From NCBI GenBank assembly GCA_032716605.1, contig CM064485.1:29539558-29603557 (forward strand): a stretch of DNA of 64,000 nucleotides. The letters run 5' to 3'. Of the stretch, positions 10,726-19,934 are shown in pieces. The first letter of the stretch is position 1. Each line of letters starts with the position of its first letter. The notes beneath the pieces were generated by a model. That model did no database searches and was not told the DNA's origin. It saw nothing but the letters and a program-made list of their open reading frames with translations. This stretch comes from Paralithodes platypus (lineage: Eukaryota; Arthropoda; Malacostraca; Decapoda; Lithodidae). A program made the translations under genes and the position numbers.

Positions 10726-10772
<47 letters not shown>
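10431..10772 (+). other. LINE 3' UTR with SINE-shared segment and (ATT)n tail
   Basis: The 3' UTR contains a segment at 10597-10644 (AGGACCCCAATGGAAATACG to TATCCTTAG) that recurs in the SINEs at 14259-14306 (minus) and 33575-33626. It ends in an (ATT)n array at about 10726-10772. The 3' end is where LINE-encoded RT starts copying, so sharing this part is the usual sign of a LINE/SINE pair. Confidence 0.8.
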
Positions 10773-10776
<4 letters not shown>

Positions 10777-10804
10777 GGATTTTGGTTTACTTGATATGTC
10801 AGTG

Positions 10805-11152
10805 AAGGAAGAATGACGCCTGAGTCAGCGTCTGGTCAAAGATCCACACAAGTACATCCACGATTATATGGAAAGCTTATGAATAGTTATTCTTATTTTC
10901 TTTTTCTTTTTTATTTGTTACCAAGTTTTTTCGTAGTGAGAACCCAATTTCATAATGACTGAACCATGAGTGAGGTTGCGTGCGCTCATGATGAAGGCTC
11001 CTCAATTTTTTATGCTCTGTGCGGTAGATTCAAACTACGGCGGATGAGTGTTTGAGGAGGGTGCCTTATGTAATAGGCATAATCGTCAATGATTACGGGG
11101 CCACTACTAAATATTAGGTTTTCTTTATCTCCTTACAGGAGTCAAACCTATA
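10805..11152. repeat. DIRS copy 1 right inverted terminal repeat
   Basis: 10805-11110 is the reverse complement of the left end of copy 2 (54254-54565), including GAAGAATGACGCCTGAGTCA and GGCATAATCGTCAATGAT. A right-end-only extension follows, with a small hairpin CTCCTTACAGGAG, ending CAAACCTATA. Confidence 0.85.
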
Positions 11153-11400
11153 ATCTCTATTGCTTCTAACTGGTAAAGTGTTTGCCTCACAACCCAAGGG
11201 TCCCGAGTTCAAGCCCCCGCCAGGGCTTGATATTTTCAGGAGGTTATTCCCGCATCTAACGAAGTTTAGGTGTGTTGGTAAAATTGTTCAGATGGTTGAG
11301 AGTAAGATCGGAGCTCCATAAATCCTCTTTCGGGTATGGTGTAAAAACCTATTCCTACAGTGAGAGAGAAGTGTGAAGATAGATGCATCATGCAGCTTAC
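11153..11400 (+). mobile_element. tRNA-like SINE head next to DIRS right end
   Basis: Reads like a degenerate tRNA: an A-box-like AACTGGTAAAGTG, then a B-box-like GAGTTCAAGCCC within a T-arm with GC-rich stem. It is not a clean cloverleaf and no CCA-ready acceptor stem is seen, so a tRNA-derived SINE or tRNA relic is preferred over a functional tRNA. Its 3' limit is uncertain. 11400-11575 holds nothing recognisable. Confidence 0.4.
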
Positions 11401-11575
11401 TGGAGAGAACAGACCAAGGGTTATTCAAGTGGGTTAGGCATATGGAGAGTTTTCATAATTAACATATTTTACTATAACAATATACAGTATGTGTAGCCTA
11501 GTATCTGGGAAATCAAGATGTGGTGGACATGGCTATTTACCTTGAGCTATAAGGAAAGCCAAAGACTATTGTTCT

Positions 11576-11996
11576 GAAATTAACTCTTTCAAGCTCCAAT
11601 ACGCGTTTGTTCGGTTCTGTTTCTGGCTACTATTAGACGATTTTATTCAGATTAGTAACAGTAGGCTATATGGAAGTCAAAGTGTTGATTGTATTCAGAT
11701 TAGTAACAGTAGGCTATATGGAAGTCAAAGTGTTGATTGTATTCAGATTAGTAACAGTAGGCTATATGGAAGTCAAAGTGTTGATTGTATTCAGATTAGT
11801 AACAGTAGGCTATATGGAAGTCAAAGTGTTGATTGTATTCAGATTAGTAACAGTAGGCTATATGGAAGTCAAAGTGTTGATTGAGATAGTATTTACCCTT
11901 TTAATACCCACAGATACTTCCTAAGCTGCATAAAATCGTCTAATGATAGCCAAAATAAACTGTTAACACGCGTCAGAGCTTCAAAAGGTTAACCCT
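11576..11996. mobile_element. Foldback/MITE-like element with internal 48-bp tandem repeats
   Basis: Two arms of about 70 bp (around 11576-11658 and 11922-11996) are imperfect inverted repeats, sharing ATTAGACGATTTTAT and an ACGCGT-containing stretch. Between them lie about five tandem 48-bp units (11648-11884). The 16-codon period keeps one frame open by chance; there is no sign of a gene. Confidence 0.6.
11648..11884. repeat. 48-bp tandem repeat, about 5 units
   Basis: Near-identical 48-bp units beginning CAGATTAGTAACAGTAGGCT, lying between the arms of the foldback element. Low divergence between units suggests recent expansion or slippage. Confidence 0.85.
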
Positions 11997-12410
11997 TCTG
12001 TGCGATGGCGTCATTTTCCTTTTATTCTGGGTACAATTATTTGATTTCTCCGCTTAGGAAGGATCTGTGGGAATTATAGGGAAAATAAATATAAATTTTT
12101 CTCCTTTGATCCCAAGAAGTTAATACTAATCTGGAAAATAATTGTATATGTTAATCAAAGTTAAATGTATTAACTGTACTTCAACGTCTTGCACCCTTCA
12201 GCACAATTTCGTAATTTCCTTCTGTTTTGGCTATCATTATTCGACTTTTCTCAGCATTAGAAGAGACTCCGGAGAGCTAAAGGGGTAAACCTAATCTGAT
12301 TTAACCCTCTAACTCCCACAGATCCCTCCTAATCTGCATAAAATCCTCTAATGATAACCAACATACAATGACAAAGAGTTTCAGTACACTGAAGAGGTAG
12401 CTGCTAGGTC
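11997..12410. repeat. Further inverted copies of the foldback repeat
   Basis: Diverged copies of the same arm recur at about 12000-12085 and 12190-12290 (direct) and 12295-12405 (inverted: TCTGCATAAAATCCTCTAAT). The block 11576-12410 is therefore a cluster of related foldback sequences. Confidence 0.5.
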
Positions 12411-12666
12411 TATTTTGTATGAGTTATGGGTAGGTTGGTATTGTGGAGCTGTGATTATCCCTGGCGAAGGTAAATTGGGGTTTTCTGGATAATGTGCTGT
12501 AGCTCCTGTGTGCCAGACTTGGTATACCCACCCACATAGGTCATAGGCCTTCCTAGGTTCCACGGATATGAGCCCCGTAGTATTAAAGTGCAACTAAATA
12601 TCGTTGTTTTGATTAGTCTTGCCTCAATATCAAACCTTGAATACTTTGCCTCTGAGCCGCTTGACC

Positions 12667-13332
12667 TTATTGTCCCGGTGCGTCCCTGTGACCTTCCCCA
12701 GTCTTGACAGGACGGTAAGGTAGAACCAAAAGATTGGGACACACCCTGTTGAACAATGGGTCAATAAGGTTGATTTTGTTAGGAAATGTGGTCAGTAAAT
12801 TTAGAACATTTAAGCAAATAAATAGTTCATTTTTAGCAGCAATATCACATGGGTAGCTTGTGGCAATATTTTGTACTGTAATATTCGGATGATCACAGAT
12901 ATACCTGGCTAGGTCAAGACAATGGAATGCACAAGAATGAATATAATCATCTTGTAGAATGATCTTATTGCTGATTGTGCTGCCTGGAGGACATTTTGAC
13001 ACCAGGTATTCTATTACTTGGCGAGGGGCAGGGGAAGCCAGGCTATCAAAATAAATGTATGAATCATATAGATCTCTATAAAGAACGGTTGCGTGACTAG
13101 TGTTTCCAGAGAGCCGTTCATATAGGATAAAACCATGTTCCCTATGGAGGGTGTAATCATGGATGTTAGCCAGCGAAATAAACGAAAAGCGACCTTCCAA
13201 CCTAGGCGAGAAATTCACAACTTGATGAATTTCACTTATAAATAACACCCTAACATTCTCTATTCCCTTAATGTTATCCATCAGAGCTTTGGTAACATGT
13301 ACCCTCGGTGTGTGTGTTGGACCAGCCATCAT
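12667..13332 (-). CDS. Adenain-like cysteine protease (Maverick/Polinton or adintovirus type)
   Basis: 221-residue ORF with two adjacent ATG codons at its start. The order of motifs fits the adenovirus-type (C5) protease fold: a His in SHATVLY (about residue 80), YFDS with the acidic residue (about 93-96), Gln in ILQDD, and the candidate nucleophile in IHSCAFHCLDL. The YFDS-x-PxP-x-EYL-like arrangement is typical of Maverick/Polinton and adintovirus proteases, where the enzyme processes capsid proteins; the usual Cys-Gly is Cys-Ala here. Length is near the family norm of about 200. No DNA polymerase B, capsid, ATPase or integrase is seen nearby, so this is a stranded fragment, or a retained single gene. 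Family call is by motif inspection only; a distant Ulp1-like protease is the alternative. Confidence 0.55.
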   Translation of the reverse strand: MMAGPTHTPRVHVTKALMDNIKGIENVRVLFISEIHQVVNFSPRLEGRFSFISLANIHDYTLHREHGFILYERLSGNTSHATVLYRDLYDSYIYFDSLASPAPRQVIEYLVSKCPPGSTISNKIILQDDYIHSCAFHCLDLARYICDHPNITVQNIATSYPCDIAAKNELFICLNVLNLLTTFPNKINLIDPLFNRVCPNLLVLPYRPVKTGEGHRDAPGQ

Positions 13333-14212
13333 AATACAATTGTGAGGGATCCCAGCGCTAGGCTGGGAAAATTACGTCTGCACTTTATATTGCTAGTGCG
13401 TGAAATGGGGGATCCGGAGTCCGGACCTGCATCATAAACAATTGGCTTATTCACATATGCTTAAATATCAATAAATAATATAAATTCTGGAACGGTATAA
13501 ATGTAAATATTATGAATCCTTTTTATTCAGCTGAATATGTAGCAGGAAATGTGTGATAAGTTAACTAAACATTTCGAGAATAATTAACTTCCGCAAATAT
13601 TAAATAGTTACCCATTTAAAATTGAGTTCTTTGACGCGTATCTCCTTAAACATAAAAGAAAACGAAGTCGTCTTCCGGCAGTTTATGGCTAACTACACTA
13701 ATTTTGTACACTAACTTCACACTTGGCTACACACGCACACACACACCTTAAAAGACATCATTCCGGGAACGTTTGGGCTTGTAGGCCTACTGAATGGTGA
13801 TTAAATAATACAGAAGAAAATTACTTTCCATATTGGAAACTACAACTACAATTTCATTAATCCACATAGCCTATTCTTTGTCGGACAAATTTCGCCGCAT
13901 TAAAGATTATAAGACATTTCACCTCATTAGTTTGGCGATTAGAAGACGTTTCGCCTCATCCAGATGTCGATTATTTATGGGGCGATCTATATCGAGCGTA
14001 CACTTTAGTAAAAATCGGCCTTTAGTCTGTACTTTTCCTACTGAAAAATGTGCAAATTTAGCTGGCAGGGGAGTTTGGTGGAAGACCTTGACGCAGCTGC
14101 CCATTCAAAGTCTGGCTCCGCGCGTCTTTCAAGAGTCCGTCGCTTCTCCGCGACTTTGATACGTTTGTTCTAAGATTTTATATAATTAATATATTACTAG
14201 ACTTACCTAACC
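13333..14212. other. Unassigned sequence
   Basis: No recognisable gene or repeat. Contains a short hairpin CCCAGC-GCTAG-GCTGGG near 13350, a CA-rich stretch near 13730, and a 108-codon frame (13833-14159) with no domain or homologous copy in the window. Confidence 0.5.
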
Positions 14213-14455
14213 TATAATAATAATAATAGTTCTTAAAGCTAGTGCATGCTAAGCCAGCTAAGGATAGCCCAATAAGGCCGATTATGCGTATTTCCATTGG
14301 GGTCCGGTACTACTACCCCATCCCCTTACTCATGAGGGACGGTAACGACTCAGCTAGTGCTTGTGAAAAAACTTTACTGCGCCGAGCGTGGGCACGATCC
14401 TGGGACCTTCTGGGTGGAAGTCCAAGACGCTAGTCACTACACCACCGAGCCTAAC
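14213..14455 (-). mobile_element. tRNA-derived SINE, copy A1
   Basis: Read on the minus strand: tRNA-like head with A-box-like TGGTGTAGTGACTAGCG and B-box-like AGGATCGTGCCC, a body, then the LINE-shared segment (14259-14306) and an (ATT)n tail (14213-14228). It aligns end to end with the SINE at 33425-33676. RNA polymerase III would transcribe such elements from the head. Confidence 0.8.
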
Positions 14456-14489
14456 CTGATTTTGTATATTTATGTATGTATGTATATAC

Positions 14490-14610
14490 TCAGGCACATA
14501 CCCCGGCCATAGCTGGGATTGGCCGACTCAAGACAGAGCCCCCCAAAAAAAAATAAGGAAAAGTGGGGAATGGGCCTGAGTAAATACATACAGTACATAC
14601 AGAATAGGAG
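14490..14610. repeat. Dispersed repeat module near scaffold gap
   Basis: A module containing GACTCAAGACAGAGCC, a homopolymer run and GGAAAAGTGGGGA/TTGGGCCTGAG recurs here, at 43795-43890 and, more diverged, at 53655-53735. Its parent element is not recognised. 14611-14798 holds nothing identifiable. Confidence 0.45.
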
Positions 14611-14798
14611 ATCTGTGGTAAACCACCTAGGTCAAGGTTGGTTCTCCTGACTGCTTGCTGGAGATTTGAAGACCATCTACTTCTCACTAGGGATCCAAGG
14701 AGATATTTCATGAAAAAATTTAACATTTCTGACAAATTCAGCGCAGCTACTAACTCGGAGGAGATTTCTAACCAATCAACATCATTCAGATGAGTGTC

Positions 14799-14898
14799 NN
14801 NNNNNNNNNNNNNNNNNNNNNNNNNNNNNNNNNNNNNNNNNNNNNNNNNNNNNNNNNNNNNNNNNNNNNNNNNNNNNNNNNNNNNNNNNNNNNNNNNN
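14799..14898. other. Assembly gap (100 N)
   Basis: Exactly 100 N, the conventional length for a gap of unknown size; frames crossing it are meaningless. Confidence 0.99.
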
Positions 14899-16560
14899 GT
14901 AGTCATACTACGTTTCTTGTTAACCTACACTTTTCTGACTAGTTTTCTTTTTTTTTGTAAATTTGGTTTTATACATTAGTTTTTTTTTTTAAACACTGGG
15001 TTGATTTAGCTACTGTCTTAATTTTCCTGTGCTTTGTTGTGTGGTGCTGTGTGTTGGTGTTCTTAATTATTCTGTATCTTTTCGTCAAAGTTTCCTTTTA
15101 TCATCTTTTCTCCACCTGTTCCTTTACCAACATTCTATGTAGTTTTCCTGTTTCTGCCCTCATTCCTTTTTTTTTTTCTTCGAATAGTAACTCTCCTATG
15201 AGTTTCCAGTGTCGTAAGAATTATGCCCTGAGTAAAAAAAATTCCTATTTCATTATATTATTCACATTCCAGGATTAAAAGTTTTTTTTTTTAAAGGGTT
15301 TTTAGTTCTCTCTCTCTCTTTTCTGAAACAGTCTGTTGCTCAGTCGTGGGGGATGACAGCAAATCTTCGTCCTCACCGCCCCAGGCTGCCATTTCCCTCC
15401 AACGTAAATCTTACACTCCCCTACCCACAACCGTCTAGCCCCCCCACATCCACCCCCTTCCCCTCAACTATCCCCTGCAAAACCCCACCCACACATCAAC
15501 CAACCTCCTCATCTCATCGCACACCACAACCAACCCCCCCTAAAAAAAAAAAAAAAAAAATCCCCCCAAGGTCACCCCTGAGGAGAACCCCCATACATAC
15601 CCCCACCAAAATCTCTTACATTCCGCCTACCACCACCTGACCCAGCAACATCCTCCACACCGCATCTACCTCTCAAATAACCCCCGACCTCAAGCCCTGC
15701 GAGGCCCCCAATAGATGCCCTTCACCTGTAAAACGTTCTTCCCTTCCCACCAGGGACACGCCAGAGGATAGAATAAATCAACAGGAAAAAAACCCATCAG
15801 ATTTAAAGACAGGTTATACAAAAATAAACCCCGTTCTGACACTAAAGGACCCAAGCCACACAACACAACACCCCCTCCTTCTCACACACCTCCTTCACCC
15901 ACCTTACCTAAACCGATCTTGCGCATTGCCCTCACTATATTTTACCCAGCCCTACAACACCGCCCAAGACAACCCAAAAAAAAAACCCAGACTCGTATTC
16001 CCCCTTCATCCCCAGCTCCGTTTTCGCGCGCGTAATCCCCCCCTTCGGTTAGTAACCCATTCACCACCTAAACAGACCTCCTGTCAATCCCACACACCTC
16101 ACTCCGACCCCCACGGGGGAAAACTACAAACCATTCATACGATGGTTAAAGTAAAAACCCCCACTGGACACTTACGTCTACAACGCCCACATCAAGCCCG
16201 GGCAACCGCCCGTCACAACACAGAGGACACATTCTTACATGTATACATTGACCTACAAAAGAAACTGGACTGTCGCTCTCTTGCTTGGGGAACCATCTAA
16301 ATACCCTCAAAATGACCCACCATAACTATGCTTCTTTTTACTTCACCCTTGAGGCTCGGGGACGAGCCTATAATGAAGGAGAGGGAAGTAAAATGCCCCC
16401 AGAACGAGAAGCCCACAACAGAAACCACGAACGAACGCCACACAGAAACACCCGAAAGAAAGGTCCACAGAACGAAAGGACCAGCTGACCGAGCCAGCCA
16501 ATTCAGACAGGCCCAAGCCCGCAGGGCTAAGCAGCTCCAGGCCGCACCTACCTACCCCTT
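14899..16560 (+). other. T-rich leader and Pro/Lys-rich stretch, possible LINE ORF1 remnant
   Basis: 14899-15350 is T-rich. 15353-15640 and later pieces encode Pro/Ser/Thr-rich peptides broken by stops and homopolymers (A18 near 15542). The composition resembles the Pro-rich frame just upstream of the endonuclease in the LINE at 45031-48720 (minus strand), so this may be the 5' part of that LINE family, but no diagnostic motif was found. Confidence 0.3.
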
Positions 16561-16760
16561 CTAAACTGACCATTTTCCACACCTCACGTACACTACCCCC
16601 TCGTGTCCTACACTTCTAACTACAATGATGATGAACAGGAATATACATTCATATTAAAGCACCCATGCCCTGTCCCCAGGTTGAGCCAATGCCAACAAAG
16701 CAGACAGCCATATATCTAGTCTGTTCTTACATCCGAGAAGTAGATGTTATATATCTTAAA
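16560..16760. repeat. Repeat containing an unoccupied DIRS target
   Basis: Sequence around 16625-16750 matches, in order, 17450-17575 followed by 30919-31020, which are the two flanks of DIRS copy 3. It is thus a paralogous copy of the target without the insertion (AACAGGAATATAC joined to ATTCATATTAA). Confidence 0.75.
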
Positions 16761-16874
16761 GTTAAAACACGCCCGCCTGTCCCTAGACCTCGTATATCAA
16801 TTTCCATGACGAGTATAGATATATGTAACCCGTGCTCAGTCGCCCCTTACATTGTTCCTCTAGTAACTAAGTGT

Positions 16875-17300
16875 CTCTATAATATTAACAGCCACCAGTA
16901 TTGATACGTCATAGCGGCATTGTCCTAATGTCGTATTGTGCCAAGTGCAGATCAACCAGTTTTCATCACCTTATTAGGACGACGACTATAATGTCGTCGT
17001 TCATCTATGTATTCATCTCTATAATATTAACTGCCACCAGTATTGATACGACATAGCGGCACTGTCCTAATGTCGTATTGTGCCAAGTGCAGATCAACCA
17101 GTTTTCATCACCTTATTAGGACGACGACTATAATGTCGTCGTTCATCTATGTATTCATCTCTATAATATTAACTGCCACCAGTATTGATACAACATAGCG
17201 GCACTTCCTAATGTCGTATTGTGCCAAGTGCAGATCAACCAGTTCATCACCTTATTAGGACGACGACTATAATGTCGTCGTTCCTCTATGTATTCCATCC
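16875..17300. repeat. 142-bp satellite-like tandem repeat, 3 units, with two hairpins per unit
   Basis: Units start at 16875, 17017 and 17159, each 142 bp, with few differences. Each holds two inverted repeats: ATACGACAT...ATGTCGTAT around AGCGGCACTGTCCTA, and CGACGAC-TATAAT-GTCGTCG. No coding sequence. Confidence 0.9.
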
Positions 17301-17575
17301 TTAGTTTAAGTATTAATGTTAACATTCCCTAACATATGTTGTCTTGCCAGACTAAGTTTCTGAAGACTCATCGCCCATAAATCTATATATTCAATCCGTA
17401 GGTTAAGTATCTTTATCCGCCATTGTGTTCACCTTTTTCCATTTACTTTTCCACAATTGTCAACGTCTTCCACTTACCTCCTTCGTATCCCCAATCCACA
17501 CTACGCCATTTACTTCGTGTCCTACACCTCTTACCCCCCCGATTCTACCTACACGATGAATGAACAGGAATATAC

Positions 17576-17934
17576 TATAGGTTTGTCTCCTGTAAGGAGA
17601 GAAAGAAAGCCAAATATTTAGTAGTGGCCCCGTAATCATTGACGAACATCCTATTACATAAGGCATCCTCTTCAAACACTAATCCGCTGTAGTTGGAATC
17701 TACCGCGCAGAGCATTTAAAATCTGAGGAGCCTTCATCATGAGCGCACGCGACCTCACTCATGGCTTCAGTCATTATGAATTGGGTTCTCACTACGAAAA
17801 AACTTCGTAAAAAATAAAAAACAAAAAGAAAATAAGAATAACTATCCAATAAGCTTTCCATCATATCGTGGATGTACGTGTGTGGATCTTTGACCAGACG
17901 CTGATTCAGGCGTCATTCTTCCTTCACTGACATA
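17576..17934. repeat. DIRS copy 3 right inverted terminal repeat
   Basis: The reverse complement of this segment matches 10805-11152, and the inner part is inverted relative to 30609-30918. It includes the hairpin CTCCTGTAAGGAG and ends TATAGGTTTG on the plus strand, the complement of the right end seen in copy 1. Confidence 0.85.
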
Positions 17935-17998
17935 TCAAGTAAACCAAAATCCTTAATACATCAACGAATGGGAAGGGGATGGTCGGGAGGGCCCCAGT

Positions 17999-18113
17999 CG
18001 TCAATGATTAAGGGGCCACTACTAAATATTAGGTTTTCTTTATCTCCTTACAGGAGTCAAACCTATAATTTATTAGTGGCCCCTCCATCATTGCCGAACA
18101 TGCCTGATTTCTA
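17999..18113. repeat. DIRS internal complementary region, copy 3
   Basis: Same structure as at 7273-7378 in reverse: AAACCTATA joined to ATTTATTAGTGGCCCC, that is, the right and left ends of this copy abutted, forming a hairpin of about 70 bp. Confidence 0.85.
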
Positions 18114-18830
18114 AGACTGGAGGGGGACATTCGTAATCATATCATAACTCTAGAAAAGCAGATAATCAAACAACCAAATAGTATTCTTACTTTTGTAAAA
18201 AAGAGATATTCGGGTGCATAAACTTTATACAGCCTAAATCTTCAAAAAGGGGTACAAGCAGGAGCGTGCTTCAAAGAAGCCTGCTTGAAAAAGGGTTAAC
18301 TCTGAGACTCTGTACACAGATCTGCTAGTTAAGAAGGCACCCCACTTAAAGTAAGTGGTGAAAACTAAAAACTTATAAGTTTACTTGTGCACATATAAAC
18401 CCCATTAACTAGTGGATATATTCCTAAAAATATAACCAAACATAAATGAATACTTGTACATTCGTAGAAGTACTGAACTCGTGTACTTATGCAGAAGTAA
18501 TTACTTCAAAAGTAAAAGTCGTAGTTGCAACTACCGAGATTTCTCAAAATCTATTGCTTCACAGCCAAAGCTACTTACAACACGAATTGTAGGAAATCTA
18601 CTATTGGCCTTTAGCACAAATTCCTGTACTGAATACTACAGAGAAATTTTATAATACAATGCCTACAACCAGTATCACAGCTCGTATGTTCCGAACACAT
18701 ACTCTGGAGGGGTCTAGGGTGTCCTATGTCACACTGACTGCACCCTCCCCCCCCCCCCTTTTTCTTGAAATTAAACAAAACGTGACTAAAAGGGCCACCT
18801 AGACCCTCTGCCGTAAAGCTATACATGGCA
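18114..18830 (-). other. DIRS copy 3 3' non-coding region
   Basis: Diverged counterpart of 6720-7272 on the minus strand, including a C-run at about 18748-18758 matching the G-run in copy 1. No gene. Confidence 0.65.
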
Positions 18831-19930
18831 AGGAAGGTTTGTCCAGAGCTCCTGAAAGGTATCGAGGCAAAAACTCCTGATTAGAGGCCCACAACTGTGT
18901 GGGCGTAATAACTTCCACCGAAAGATTATTAAGGAAACGTAAAGAGGCTGTCCCCTTGCTAAATCGTGGGTCTTACCCACAACGCCGGGATTCTTTTCTT
19001 TAAAGTCCTCTACCAGAGAGAAGCCAGTGTACGCTCCATCAAGCGTTCACCCGGACTTGCGACCCATAAAGCACCCTGGTGATTTAGAGGTGCCACTCTT
19101 AAATATTTGGTTAGAGCTTGCACTGGGCAAAAAAGATGGTGCACCTTTCCCCTTTTAACGCCGGCACCGTGAACTCTGAAAACACGTGTTCACTGTGCTC
19201 AATCTTGGCTATGAATCCTGGGGTAGGTGCAATGTGAATACACTCATGACGCCTATCAAACCTGAGGCAATTAGGTGCGTTGCTCATCGCCGCCAGCTCA
19301 GAGACTCTGTTCCCGGTAGCCAAAGCCATAAGGAATACTGCCCTTTGGAAAATCTGCAGTCTTTGGTACATACGGGAACGAGAATAACGACGATGCTTCG
19401 TCCAGAGACCATGTAGGCCTGAGCTGACGGGGAGGTGAGCGGAGTTTAAAACCTGCCCACATAAATCACTTTCAGATAAATGTTTCCGCATGAACAGATA
19501 AATTAAATAATAAACAACCAACGCCACCGAGGGCCACAGTTTGTTTTGTTCTAAGAATCCGAGACGTAAAAGCTTGCCAATGCGATTGAAACTGTCGCTT
19601 TGTAGACTGGGTATATTGATTCGTGAATATCTTGGTCACGTCGCTACCATATGGTGCTAGCCACTTGGCCTCCCGAATGTCCAAAATGAACAAGTCCGCG
19701 GTTTCTAGGTTGCCAATTGTGTTCTAAGTGGAACAACACGACAGAAGTGACACTGGGTGCGGGCACCACGTGTTCAAATGCTGGTACCACACTGCGCTGG
19801 CCACAGGGGCGCGATTAGCGAGACTACGCCTCGCTAATCCTGTAGTTTGTTGACTACGTGGCACATTAGAGACGCGTCTGGCGGCGGAAAATAGATAAAT
19901 GGAACTCAACCTGTTCTCGTCCGTCATCAG
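18830..19930 (-). pseudogene. DIRS tyrosine recombinase, copy 3
   Basis: Minus-strand pieces correspond to the YR of copy 1: 19472-19693 with DIREAKWLAPYGSDV and the core-binding region, and 19111-19527 with QRAVFLMALATGNRVSEL carrying the first catalytic Arg. Downstream the His-x-x-Arg region reads HDLA instead of HDLR, so a catalytic residue is lost, and several frameshifts break the protein. In the QRAVF stretch copy 3 stays in frame where copies 1 and 2 have a frameshift, which helps identify the ancestral frame. Confidence 0.75.
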
Positions 19931-19934
19931 AGCG

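Larger units (their letters stand above)
7421..10772 (+). mobile_element. CR1/L2-group non-LTR retrotransposon nested in DIRS copy 1
   Basis: 5'-truncated LINE with an endonuclease-RT frame and an (ATT)n tail. The uninterrupted target is visible in copy 3 (minus strand around 17960), where GATGTA runs directly into TTAAGG; here the LINE lies between these words. No long target duplication is evident. The frame is already open at the first base, and the first residues (REFLCNICALHSLP) look like the end of a Cys-rich domain that often precedes the endonuclease in such LINEs. Clade placement rests on the endonuclease-RT order, absence of RNase H and the WNDLP C-terminal region. Confidence 0.88.
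1..11152 (+). mobile_element. DIRS-like tyrosine-recombinase retrotransposon, copy 1 (5' end outside window)
   Basis: This stretch carries, in order, a gag-like frame, an RT/RNase H frame, a tyrosine recombinase (YR) frame, an internal complementary region at 7273-7378, a nested LINE at 7421-10772 and a right terminal repeat at 10805-11152. It has no long terminal direct repeats and no integrase, but has YR and inverted ends, which defines DIRS-type elements. Base 1 corresponds to base 55862 of copy 2, so about 1.6 kb of left end and leader lies outside the window. The right end is placed at CAAACCTATA because the same end borders copy 3 and forms half of the ICR. The element is nearly identical to copy 2 and clearly diverged from copy 3. 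Confidence 0.9.

Noticed and set aside
11157..11230. Functional tRNA gene
   Set aside because: A- and B-box-like words are present but no clean acceptor stem; SINE or relic is likelier.
11670..11924. 84-codon ORF of 16-residue repeats
   Set aside because: The period of 48 bp keeps any stop-free frame open; it lies within a foldback element.
13833..14159. 108-codon plus-strand ORF as a gene
   Set aside because: No domain, no homologous copy in the window and a length expected by chance.
14490..14979. ORFs crossing the N block
   Set aside because: They run through 100 unknown bases and have no coding support.
16875..17300. CRISPR-like array
   Set aside because: Units are contiguous 142-bp repeats without unique spacers, in a eukaryotic context.
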